Positions 1 to 7,327 of a DNA stretch of 64,000 bases are shown piece by piece. A program made the position numbers and the translations under genes. The stretch is taken from assembly GCA_045541255.1 (NCBI GenBank), contig JAZQIU010000022.1, positions 1 through 64,000 on the forward strand, written 5' to 3'. The notes below the pieces were generated by a model. That model was not told the origin of the DNA. It saw only the letters and a list, made by a program, of their open reading frames with translations, and did no database searches. This DNA is from UMGS1124 sp045541255 (GTDB lineage Bacteria > Bacillota_I > Bacilli_A > RF39 > UBA660). The first letter of the stretch is position 1; each line of letters opens with the position of its first letter.

Positions 1-1339
1 TTTGGTGAGTTCCTGATGTAACCATATCTGGTTTTAAATCATCATTCTTTTCATAATTCCATTCTTTCGCAAGAATTGGATTTGTAGTAGCAAGATCATT
101 ATATCCTTTTAATACTTGTTTGTTAGAGCATATAGGACATCCTCTTCCTTTATTTCTATTATTTATACTTGCTTCCCATTCATTTCTGCATTCAGAACAT
201 TTCCACCATACTTTTATATTAGTATTTGCTGTAACCATATCTGGTTTTAAATCACCATTCTTTTCATAATTCCATTCTTTTGCAAGTTCAGGATTGATGG
301 TAGCAAGATCATTGTAACCTTTAAGTATTTGTTGACCTGCACAAATTGGACAACCTGCTCCATCTGTTCTACTATATATACTTGCTAACCATTCATGTCC
401 TTTTTCACATTTCCACCATACTTTTTTTCCACTATTTGATGCAACCATATCTGGTTTTAAATCACCATTCTTTTCATAATTCCATTCTTTTACAAGTTCT
501 GGGTTAATAATCTGTAAAGATTGTTCTCTTTGACCTTTAATAAACGACATATATATATCAGCTCTATCTTTATTTAAGTCAACATTAATATTCTTTCCTA
601 AAAAACTAACTATTGTTTTGATTGATTCTTCTAAGCTAGCATCAGACCCAGTGCAATGTACTATTTTTAAATATTCGTTTTCTGACCAATCACAATTGTT
701 TTCTTCTCTGACTCTAAAAAGAAATATTTTATTTTCTTTACAAATATTATTTTTCCTTTCATCTCTTTTTTTGTCTTTATGCCAAAATATACCGTCATAT
801 TCAACAGCAAATCGTCTTGAAGGAATATATATATCCAATTCTATTCCTAAATGTCTATCTCCATTAATGGCATCTGGAAATAATTTTTTTATATAGAAAT
901 AAATTGCTTGTTCTGGAAAAGAAGTTTGTAATTCTCTTGCACAAATTGGGCAACCATTACCATTATTTCGTCTAGATATAACAGCTTCCCATTCATGTCC
1001 TTTTTCACATTTCCACCATACTTTTTTAATACTATTTGGCTTTACCATATCTGGTTTTAAATCACCATTCTTTTCATAATTCCATTCTTTTGCAAGTTCA
1101 GGATTGATGGTAGCAAGATCATTATAACCAATAATAGATTGTCTACCAGAGCAGAAAGGACATCCAGTACCTCTATTTCGACTAGATATAACGGCTTCCC
1201 ATTCATGTCCTTTTTCACATTTCCACCATACTTTTTTTCCACTTCCAACTGTTACATCTTTAGGCGTTAATGAGGAATTTTTTTCATAATTCCATTCTTT
1301 CATTAATTTTTCATTATTTTTTAAATAATTATTATTCAT
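1..1339 (-). CDS. Zinc-ribbon repeat protein with embedded nuclease-like domain (3' end cut by window edge)
   Basis: The frame is open from an ATG at 1339 (behind GGAGAAGAAGT) to the left edge, at least 446 residues. It carries repeats of about 65 residues with the pattern NPELAKEWNYEKNGDLKPDMV, then KVWWKCEKGHEWEA, then GCPxC, which is the treble-clef zinc-ribbon family called DUF4379 (PF14311). Each repeat has a CxxxH and a CxxC pair. Between the second and third repeats, at about residues 140-215, is a different domain with ELDIYIPSRRFAVEYDG followed by WH and FRVREE. This resembles the Vsr/DUF559-type PD-(D/E)XK endonuclease fold. The architecture suggests a DNA-binding nuclease. Substrate and role are unknown; a defence or mobile-element role is inference. 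The C-terminus is off the window. Confidence 0.8.
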   Translation of the reverse strand, partial: MNNNYLKNNEKLMKEWNYEKNSSLTPKDVTVGSGKKVWWKCEKGHEWEAVISSRNRGTGCPFCSGRQSIIGYNDLATINPELAKEWNYEKNGDLKPDMVKPNSIKKVWWKCEKGHEWEAVISRRNNGNGCPICARELQTSFPEQAIYFYIKKLFPDAINGDRHLGIELDIYIPSRRFAVEYDGIFWHKDKKRDERKNNICKENKIFLFRVREENNCDWSENEYLKIVHCTGSDASLEESIKTIVSFLGKNINVDLNKDRADIYMSFIKGQREQSLQIINPELVKEWNYEKNGDLKPDMVASNSGKKVWWKCEKGHEWLASIYSRTDGAGCPICAGQQILKGYNDLATINPELAKEWNYEKNGDLKPDMVTANTNIKVWWKCSECRNEWEASINNRNKGRGCPICSNKQVLKGYNDLATTNPILAKEWNYEKNDDLKPDMVTSGTHQ

Positions 1340-1379
1340 ACTTCTTCTCCATATTATTTAAAAATTCTTCTAATGTCAT
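1332..1379 (-). CDS. Possible 15-codon leader ORF upstream of the zinc-ribbon gene
   Basis: ATG at 1379 stands seven bases after GGGAGG, an ideal Shine-Dalgarno spacing. It reads MTLEEFLNNMEKKYE and stops at 1332, a few codons inside the zinc-ribbon gene in another frame. The overlap would couple translation of the two, as leader peptides often do. No family can be assigned to so short a peptide, and chance is possible. Confidence 0.4.
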   Translation of the reverse strand: MTLEEFLNNMEKKYE

Positions 1380-1424
1380 AATCAATCCTCCCACTAACAA
1401 AATTACTATTTATCTGTCAGTTAT

Positions 1425-1433
1425 ATTATACCA
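1425..1433 (-). promoter_or_regulatory. Extended -10 promoter (copy 1) for the zinc-ribbon gene
   Basis: The minus strand reads TGGTATAAT, a TGn extended -10 box, followed by the leader CTGACAGATAAATAGTAATTT. The same -10 and leader occur at 2924 and 3830. No good -35 is visible, which suits an extended -10 promoter. Confidence 0.65.
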
Positions 1434-1434
1434 T

Positions 1435-1464
1435 GAAAAAAGCAAATCTTATTATAGATCTGCT
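1435..1464 (-). terminator. Rho-independent terminator after the RsgI-like gene
   Basis: The minus-strand stem AGCAGATCT / AGATTTGCT pairs over nine positions with one G-U wobble, and is followed directly by TTTTTC. The wobble pairs only in minus-strand RNA, which sets the direction. Its T-run abuts the extended -10 box of the next gene, so terminator and promoter are fused. Confidence 0.75.
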
Positions 1465-1560
1465 TGATAAATTGTAATTTGCTATTTGGTATTCACTTTG
1501 GATAAAAATCAGAATGTTTTTCCAAATTTAAATTAACATATTATCTTCTCATTTATATTT

Positions 1561-2880
1561 TTAATTGAATTTAGCTTCAATCATCTCATAAATGACACAC
1601 ATGTTGCCTTTTAATCTAGAATTTTCATCTTCACATATAAATCCACTTTCTTTAGCAACTGTTTTATTTAAATTTAAACATCTACCGCCATCATCTATTG
1701 GTATTGTTCCATTTGGACAAGTTCTTTCTTTTCTCGGATCTTCTATTTCATGAGTTTCACATTTTGTACCATTTAATATATCATTACCACTGTCACAATA
1801 ATATGATGTGGGTTTTGTTTTAGTTTCTTTATAACATTTTTCGCCTGCTTTAACATATAGTATTTTGCCTTCAATTTGACAAATCCAATCAGCGACGTAA
1901 TAAGAATTCATATCAACACAACCACCATTTATTAATTTATCACCATTCAAGCAACCACCATTTATAGTTGGTTTTGGTCCATAGCATTTATGATCCATTA
2001 AAATGTCTGTTGTAGGATTTAATCTACAATATTCTGTTGGTTCTCCAATATATTCTTTTTCAACACAATACCCTTGATCATAATTACCAGAATCACATTT
2101 TCCAATTGCATCATATACTTGCTCTCTTATGCATTTATCATTAGATAATTTAAATTCTTCTCCACAGGTATAATTGTTTCCTTCTATACCTTCAATTTCT
2201 TCATAACATTTTCCTTCATGTTCTGCATATCCACGAGGACATACTTCACTACTTGTTGCTGATATTCTCTCTTTTTCTTTTAAACACCAATCGCCTTCAA
2301 GTGTGTAACCCTTATCACAATACTTACCTGTTGCTTTTGTTTCATTTAATTCACTTACTGATTTATTTGATAAATCTTCTATATTAATATTTTCATTATC
2401 TTTTATAATAGATTTTATATATGATATTTTTGCAGGGCTTACATCGTATTTTTTTGCAAGTTCTTCATCTTCTTTAGATACTTTTTCAATAGTGGTAATA
2501 TTAGAATCTATTTTCTCCTTTTCAAGAGTTTCCTTCAGTTTAGTTTCTAATTCTTTATTTGATATATCCCCTTCAGAATATAATATTATTTCTAAAAAAT
2601 TTTCTTCAGCAACATATCCTTTTTCTATAAGATTATCTGTAATTTGTTTTAATGTATCATCTATACTTTTCCCTTTTAGATTACCATTAACTATTTCTTT
2701 TGCATCTTCATTTAATGCAACTACACTTTTGACTTTTTCATTTCTAGTTAAATTAATTTCAATACTAGGATTTATATCTAGTGTAATAGTAGAAACAATC
2801 TTATTATTATCAAAAATAATAAATCCTATAACTAAAAATAATGCGACTATACCTGTTGGAATAATAATTTTCTTTTTCAT
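1561..2880 (-). CDS. RsgI-like membrane protein with Cys-rich ectodomain
   Basis: 439 residues. One transmembrane segment at about residues 6-23 leaves almost nothing in the cytoplasm. The following region contains STITLDINPSIEINL, a VKSV stretch and GKSIDDTL, which is the extracytoplasmic domain of RsgI-type anti-sigma factors. From about residue 185 to the end it becomes Cys-rich, with many units of the form C-x-x-G-Y/N followed by G-x-x-C. The N-terminal cytoplasmic anti-sigma domain of true RsgI proteins is absent, so it is probably not an anti-sigma factor by itself. It has its own promoter (2924) and terminator (1435). Sensing or surface binding is inference. SD AAGGAG precedes the ATG. 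Confidence 0.7.
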   Translation of the reverse strand: MKKKIIIPTGIVALFLVIGFIIFDNNKIVSTITLDINPSIEINLTRNEKVKSVVALNEDAKEIVNGNLKGKSIDDTLKQITDNLIEKGYVAEENFLEIILYSEGDISNKELETKLKETLEKEKIDSNITTIEKVSKEDEELAKKYDVSPAKISYIKSIIKDNENINIEDLSNKSVSELNETKATGKYCDKGYTLEGDWCLKEKERISATSSEVCPRGYAEHEGKCYEEIEGIEGNNYTCGEEFKLSNDKCIREQVYDAIGKCDSGNYDQGYCVEKEYIGEPTEYCRLNPTTDILMDHKCYGPKPTINGGCLNGDKLINGGCVDMNSYYVADWICQIEGKILYVKAGEKCYKETKTKPTSYYCDSGNDILNGTKCETHEIEDPRKERTCPNGTIPIDDGGRCLNLNKTVAKESGFICEDENSRLKGNMCVIYEMIEAKFN

Positions 2881-2923
2881 TTACTTCAACTCCTTCACAA
2901 ATTATTATTTATCTATCAGTTAT

Positions 2924-2932
2924 ATTATATCA
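2924..2932 (-). promoter_or_regulatory. Extended -10 promoter (copy 2) for the RsgI-like gene
   Basis: The minus strand reads TGATATAAT followed by ATAACTGATAGATAAATA, matching copies 1 and 3. A start site near 2917 would give a leader of roughly 35 nt. Confidence 0.65.
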
Positions 2933-2933
2933 T

Positions 2934-2963
2934 GAAAAAAGCAAATCTTGTTATAAATCTGCT
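2934..2963 (-). terminator. Rho-independent terminator after the HTH membrane gene
   Basis: The minus-strand stem AGCAGATTT / AGATTTGCT (with G-U wobbles) is followed by TTTTTTCATG. It is the second copy of the hairpin at 1435. Confidence 0.7.
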
Positions 2964-2980
2964 TGATAAATTGTAATTTG

Positions 2981-3697
2981 TTATTTATTTTTACAATACT
3001 TAACTATATCATTGTCATTATAATTTTGATTTTTAAACACTTTATAATATTCATTATTTGTATCTTTATTACATCTTATAACATCATAAAATGGTGTATC
3101 ATAATATATTGCAGTATCTGCTGTAATTTTATAAGTCGAAAATCTTGGTGCTTGTTTTATTCTAACTACACTTACATAATCCAATAGAAATAACATGGCA
3201 ACAAAAAGTGCAAAATATCCAAAATTACATATTAATCTTTTTCCATAAGATATTTTTTTTGTGAATTTAGCTACTCCTATTAATGATATTATTGCTCCTA
3301 GTACAGAATACACACTCCCCCAGCTACTTTCACTTGGAAATATTGTCATTGCTGTTGTAGCTAATAGTACACCAAATATAATTAATAGTAAGCCAATTAC
3401 ATTGTTTTTTTCAATAATCTTCTTTGTAGTATAGTCAATTGTGCTAATTAGGTTTTCTTCAAATTTATCTTGATACTTATCCTTAGAAACTTTTTCTCCA
3501 CTTATTAAATCATTTATAGATATTTCTAAAATATCACATAATGGTTTAAATAAAGAAAGATCAGGCATATTCCTTCCATTTTCCCAATTACTAATAGATT
3601 TATCTGTAACACCTAATTTCTCAGCTAATTCTGATTGAGTTAATTTCTTATTCTTTCTACATTCTAATATAAACTTACCAATTTTTTCTTGATTCAT
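2981..3697 (-). CDS. XRE-family HTH protein with C-terminal membrane domain
   Basis: 238 residues. Residues 1-65 form a classic XRE/Cro helix-turn-helix (TQSELAEKLGVTDKSISNWE). About three or four hydrophobic segments follow from about residue 97, so the protein is a membrane-bound DNA-binding regulator. AAGGAGAGA precedes the ATG. A perfect 7-bp inverted repeat lies in its leader (3763-3781), a possible autoregulatory site. It shares promoter type with the RsgI-like and zinc-ribbon genes, so it may control all three. Ligand and targets are unknown. Confidence 0.8.
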   Translation of the reverse strand: MNQEKIGKFILECRKNKKLTQSELAEKLGVTDKSISNWENGRNMPDLSLFKPLCDILEISINDLISGEKVSKDKYQDKFEENLISTIDYTTKKIIEKNNVIGLLLIIFGVLLATTAMTIFPSESSWGSVYSVLGAIISLIGVAKFTKKISYGKRLICNFGYFALFVAMLFLLDYVSVVRIKQAPRFSTYKITADTAIYYDTPFYDVIRCNKDTNNEYYKVFKNQNYNDNDIVKYCKNK

Positions 3698-3762
3698 AAA
3701 AATCTCTCCTTTTCATGAACTAATTATGTCATTAAATATAAAATAATAACAGGAAAGATTCC

Positions 3763-3781
3763 TAGAGTTGCATACTCTAGT
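3763..3781. promoter_or_regulatory. Palindrome CTAGAGT-n5-ACTCTAG in the HTH gene leader
   Basis: A perfect 7-bp inverted repeat with a five-base loop, between the promoter (3830) and start (3697) of the HTH gene. It could be an operator or an RNA hairpin; neither strand has a T-run after it, so it is not a terminator. Confidence 0.5.
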
Positions 3782-3829
3782 TTTACTGTACATAACTCCC
3801 TTACAAATTACTATTTATCTGTCAATTAT

Positions 3830-3838
3830 ATTATACCA
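3830..3838 (-). promoter_or_regulatory. Extended -10 promoter (copy 3) for the HTH membrane gene
   Basis: TGGTATAAT on the minus strand, followed by ATAATTGACAGATAAATAG. This is the third copy of the promoter-leader motif, here without the terminator hairpin, directly after the relaxase stop. Confidence 0.65.
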
Positions 3839-3847
3839 TTGTTTTGA

Positions 3848-5524
3848 CTATTTTGATTTATAATATTCACTTATCTTTTGTTTTTCTTCTTTTGATACTT
3901 TTTCTAATTCTTCACCACGAATTCTTTGAGCAACTTCATTCTTATCATTATATAAATTATATTCTTTATCATCTATCAAATAGATAACACCTCTATTATC
4001 AAAACTAAACCACGCAACATTATCTTTAGGAACATAAATATATAATTCACTATAAGGAATTCTTATACAGTATTCTTTATCAGTCATTCTGTTTTCATCT
4101 ATCATTTTTTTAGAAAATGAAACACTTTTTATATATCCTTTAGAATTTTCTATTGATGCACCTTTTATTTTTTCTAATTCATTAACCTGCTTTTTTAAAT
4201 AATTTAAATAAGCATATTGTCGATTTGCTTCCATTTTAGTTTTGTTTGCTGATGCAATTATATCTTTAACTTCATCTACATTAGATACCTGCAATTCCTT
4301 TTGTGTATCTAAAAATATCTTTACTTCATTACTTAATTCAATATCAGTTTTGACTATTTCCTTCTGCTCTAAATACCTTTCATAATAATCTAAATATTTT
4401 AAATATAATTCACATAATGGTACTCTAAGCTGAAGTGTTTCATTTTGCGATTGTAGATCTATAAAACTTTTTTCTTTTAAATTAATTTCTTGTGATAATT
4501 CATTAATTTTGTTTTGTAGATCTTCATAACTAAAAATATTATTATCATTAAGAAAATTTATTGTATCCACTATCCTGTTAAATCTTTTAACTTCTAAAAA
4601 TCTTGAATTGTAATATTTAGGGTAAGAAACTTTAACATCTAAACCTTTCATGCTTAATAAGATAGATTGTTTTGATATATCCGCCAACATACTTTGAATA
4701 TTTAATAATTCACTAGAATTATTTTTAATATTATAGTTTTGAAATGCAAATACCTTTTGATTACTTCTTTTATCATAAAAAAATTCTTTTAATGATTCTT
4801 CAGAATAATCTTCTCCCAATACTTTCATCGTTACATATTTTTCTTTTCCTAATGGTTTAACCTTTATATACTTCCCATACTTAATCTGATAACCTTCCAT
4901 TAATAGTCTTTCTAAAAGTTCATCTAAAGAAAAACATTCTTCTTTTAAAGTTTCTATCATTTCAATAATTTGTTTTTTCCAAGATTTATTTGCTGTTGCA
5001 TACAAATATTTATTCTTATGAAATCTACTTATTTTTGGTGCATCTTCTATTATCTTTAATCCATGTTCTAAAGCAATCTCATCACTTGCATCTCTTAATC
5101 CATATAATCCTTCTTTTGGATTAGCAAGTCTATCTTCTAATTTCTTACCATTCATATCAACTGCATTAACAACAAAATGATTATGCAAGTGTCCTTGATC
5201 AATATGCGTTGTTACCAATACTTGATAATTAGGATATAGTCTTTTCATTAATTCTATTCCCATCTGATGAACTTCTTCTGCTGTTAAATCTTTTTCTTTC
5301 GGATCAAAACTTTGATAACCATGATAACAAGTTCTACTTTCTTTTTCCTCGTTAATATGGAATTTATCATTATTTAATTTCATTTCATAAGATGCAAATT
5401 CAGAGGAACAATTAATTCCTGTAATTAAAGTTCCTCCATCAGTTTTCTTTGCATCTTTTATATAATTAATACAATCATTTCTTCCTTGTACTCCATGAAC
5501 TGCCCATCGTGCTGTTGTAGGAAT
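3848..5524 (-). CDS. MobA/VirD2-type relaxase, probable ATT start
   Basis: This nicks oriT, binds covalently to the 5' end and pilots the strand into the recipient. Motif III is clear: HIDQGHLHNHFVVN (the three-His metal site of PF03432). The first in-frame ATG is at 5383, but the homologous N-terminus lies upstream in the same open frame: PTTARWAVHG and CINYIKDAKKT, whose Tyr (residue 21) is the expected catalytic residue. The only start with good spacing is ATT at 5524, seven bases after AAAGGAGG, just past the stop of the MobC-like gene. That gives 558 residues. A long Lys/Glu-rich coiled-coil region follows the catalytic domain. The function is firm; the non-AUG start is inferred from homology and SD position. 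Confidence 0.88.
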   Translation of the reverse strand: MPTTARWAVHGVQGRNDCINYIKDAKKTDGGTLITGINCSSEFASYEMKLNNDKFHINEEKESRTCYHGYQSFDPKEKDLTAEEVHQMGIELMKRLYPNYQVLVTTHIDQGHLHNHFVVNAVDMNGKKLEDRLANPKEGLYGLRDASDEIALEHGLKIIEDAPKISRFHKNKYLYATANKSWKKQIIEMIETLKEECFSLDELLERLLMEGYQIKYGKYIKVKPLGKEKYVTMKVLGEDYSEESLKEFFYDKRSNQKVFAFQNYNIKNNSSELLNIQSMLADISKQSILLSMKGLDVKVSYPKYYNSRFLEVKRFNRIVDTINFLNDNNIFSYEDLQNKINELSQEINLKEKSFIDLQSQNETLQLRVPLCELYLKYLDYYERYLEQKEIVKTDIELSNEVKIFLDTQKELQVSNVDEVKDIIASANKTKMEANRQYAYLNYLKKQVNELEKIKGASIENSKGYIKSVSFSKKMIDENRMTDKEYCIRIPYSELYIYVPKDNVAWFSFDNRGVIYLIDDKEYNLYNDKNEVAQRIRGEELEKVSKEEKQKISEYYKSK

Positions 5525-5526
5525 GT

Positions 5527-6312
5527 TTATCCCTCCTTTACTTGTAGTTCATCTTTTGTATTACAATTTAATAATTTTATATTTTTGTTCTGTTTTTCTT
5601 TTTCATTATATTTATTAATACTTTCTTCTTTATTATTAAAGTATTCTGCTAAATAAATATTTAATTCATTATTATCAGAACTAAAAAACAAATAACATTT
5701 TTCTCTTAATGCTTTTTCCCTTTGAATATTTATTTTTGTAATTGCATTTGCTTCATCCAATGTTTTCACATCTATTTTTTCTGAATTATCTAAACTAACT
5801 AATAAAAAACCTTCTTTAGAATTTTTTGTTCCTAGAGTACTTGGTAAAACAATAACAAATTTTTTATTAGATACATATTGAATAAATTTTTCTGTTACTT
5901 TGTTTTTTTCAATCAATCTTAATCTTTTTTGAAATTTAGGAACTGAATTTGAAGATAGTTTTGTTATTAATTCTTTTGTCAGTTTTTCAATCGCATTAAC
6001 TATTTTGATATTATCCTCTTTAATTATCTCGATGTTTTCTTTTGTTATAGTAATGTTTTTTGATATATCAGCTTGTTTTTTCAAAATATCTTTTACAACT
6101 AAAATAAATTCACTTACAATTTTACAAACATCTTGTTTTCCTGAAACATCTTCTACATATAATCTTTCATATATACAAGCATCTCTTACATATTCAGCAA
6201 GGCAATCCCCATAGCCATATTCTTTTGCTTTATTACTAATTATTTTTCTTTCTTCTGGAGTAACTAAAATATTTATTTTGTCTCTACGTTTTTTATTAGT
6301 GGTGTTTGTCAT
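5527..6312 (-). CDS. MobC-like relaxosome accessory protein
   Basis: 261 residues. The N-terminus KKRRDKINILVTPEERKII followed by a short helix and AEYVRDAC is the ribbon-helix-helix pattern of MobC-type proteins that bind oriT and help the relaxase nick. The middle is coiled-coil; the C-terminal half is not recognised and is longer than in simple MobC proteins. Its last codons (VKEG, GTAAAGGAGGGA) encode the relaxase SD, so the two are translationally coupled. It overlaps the upstream gene by 17 bp. Confidence 0.7.
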   Translation of the reverse strand: MTNTTNKKRRDKINILVTPEERKIISNKAKEYGYGDCLAEYVRDACIYERLYVEDVSGKQDVCKIVSEFILVVKDILKKQADISKNITITKENIEIIKEDNIKIVNAIEKLTKELITKLSSNSVPKFQKRLRLIEKNKVTEKFIQYVSNKKFVIVLPSTLGTKNSKEGFLLVSLDNSEKIDVKTLDEANAITKINIQREKALREKCYLFFSSDNNELNIYLAEYFNNKEESINKYNEKEKQNKNIKLLNCNTKDELQVKEG

Positions 6313-6838
6313 ATTCCACCTCTAACTTTCTTTTTAAATCTTCTAAATATTTTAAATATGATTTCCGATAATATTTTTCATTTATATATTTAACTCCTTC
6401 AGCTTTAATAAAAATAATTCCATCTTCTATATATTTCAAATCGTTTTTATATTGTTTACACATTTTTGAAATTGCAACATCAATACTGTTTAAATCTTTA
6501 TCAAAATACTCTGCCATTTCGTGTTTACTCATATCACTATATTTAATTTCATTATGAGAAATATTTAAAGCATCTTCAAATCTTTTTATTAATTTCTCAT
6601 AAAAGGTAATTTCTAAGTCTAAATAATATTTATCTTTTCTCAAATACACTTCTTTGATCCATTCTACAAATTCAAGACTACAATACTCTGTTCTTTGATT
6701 ATTATTTGGTTCTCTTACATAAATCCAATTTTCAGCTGGATGTCTTTGTCGCATCTTTTGAATAATCCTATCCAGTTGCTTTGATGTTAAATTTAGTTCT
6801 TTTTCTACATACCATCTATCTTGAAATTTTTTACCCAT
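6296..6838 (-). CDS. Predicted DNA-binding mobilisation accessory protein
   Basis: 180 residues, first gene of the mob operon immediately downstream of the putative oriT. The N-terminus (WYVEKELNLTSKQLDRIIQKM) looks like a winged or simple HTH, and a second helical unit begins around residue 100 (MSKHEMAEYFDKDLNSID). No family is recognised with certainty. The position suggests an oriT-binding or autoregulatory role. SD AAAGGAGAAAA precedes ATG at 6838. Confidence 0.55.
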   Translation of the reverse strand: MGKKFQDRWYVEKELNLTSKQLDRIIQKMRQRHPAENWIYVREPNNNQRTEYCSLEFVEWIKEVYLRKDKYYLDLEITFYEKLIKRFEDALNISHNEIKYSDMSKHEMAEYFDKDLNSIDVAISKMCKQYKNDLKYIEDGIIFIKAEGVKYINEKYYRKSYLKYLEDLKRKLEVEYDKHH

Positions 6839-6868
6839 TTTTCTCCTTTCTTAACTTAGAAATTGTCC

Positions 6869-6945
6869 ACGTTAATTAACGTAGTAATATAAAATATCAA
6901 GCATGGTGTATCTACACCCATTTTGCTTGTTAGGGAATACCCTAA
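6869..6945. other. Putative origin of transfer (oriT)
   Basis: A compact array of inverted repeats directly upstream of the mob operon: ACGTTAATTAACGT (6869-6882, perfect 14-bp palindrome), GGTGTA-TC-TACACC (6905-6918) and TTAGGG-AATA-CCCTAA (6930-6945). The spacer TTTTGCTTG and the higher GC content stand out from the AT-rich surroundings. Clustered inverted repeats beside relaxase and MobC genes are typical of oriT. The exact nick site cannot be assigned. Confidence 0.6.
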
Positions 6946-6982
6946 AACCCTTCAAATTAGTCTCCGACGGTTTAATAAAAAT

Positions 6983-7327
6983 TTAAAAATTTTTATCTAT
7001 TTCTATTTCACTTTTTTTATTACAATTAACAGAATAATAATTTAATTTATCAAAAAAAGGCACATCAAATATACTTTTGTTCTGTGCCTTTTCTATATCT
7101 TTTTTAGTTATTATTCCTTTATAATACATATCTGTTAAATTGTGAGAAAGTGTCAAAGGATTAATATTTTCTTGCATATTATTATTACATATATTAAATA
7201 AAAGTGATGATTCCTCATCAGATATTTCAGGAATAATATCATAAATACCTTGTAATATTAAATAACTTTCTAAATGATTTTTATGATATTCTGGCATTAT
7301 TTTATAGCAAGTAATTAACTGTTCCAT
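6983..7327 (-). CDS. Hypothetical protein next to oriT (leading-region candidate)
   Basis: 114 residues from the ATG at 7327, which overlaps the TGA of the upstream gene; GGAG lies eight bases before it. The protein is mainly helical and has no recognised domain. It ends SEIEIDKNF, the acidic/hydrophobic tail type shared by many proteins of this element. It is the first gene on the non-mob side of oriT. No function is assigned. Confidence 0.6.
   Translation of the reverse strand: MEQLITCYKIMPEYHKNHLESYLILQGIYDIIPEISDEESSLLFNICNNNMQENINPLTLSHNLTDMYYKGIITKKDIEKAQNKSIFDVPFFDKLNYYSVNCNKKSEIEIDKNF

Larger units (their letters stand above)
1403..1487. repeat. Dispersed terminator-promoter repeat, copy 1
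   Basis: About 85 bp here match 2903-2977 closely, covering the leader, the extended -10, the terminator hairpin and flanking TGCTTGATAAATTGTAATTT. Copy 3 at 3806-3840 keeps only the leader and -10 part. Confidence 0.75.
2903..2977. repeat. Dispersed terminator-promoter repeat, copy 2
   Basis: Near-identical to 1403-1487. It lies between the HTH gene (stop 2981) and the RsgI-like gene (start 2880) and holds the terminator of the first and the promoter of the second. Confidence 0.75.

Noticed and set aside
618..896. Plus-strand ORF of 92 codons
   Set aside because: It lies antisense to the zinc-ribbon/nuclease gene, whose frame gives clear domains; composition is that of a shadow frame.
1..1300. 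Repeated blocks (CCATTCTTTTCATAATTCC-like) that look like a CRISPR or tandem array
   Set aside because: They are codons for the conserved WNYEKNGDLKPDMV and WWKCEKGHEW parts of zinc-ribbon repeats; spacing is irregular and the frame is open throughout.
2492..2935. Plus-strand ORF of 147 codons
   Set aside because: Antisense to the RsgI-like gene, with a low-complexity Phe/Ser/Ile composition and no SD.
3716..3796. A 26-codon ORF in the leader of the HTH gene
   Set aside because: Its GGGAG is only two bases from the ATG, too close for initiation, and the sequence spans a palindrome more likely to be regulatory.
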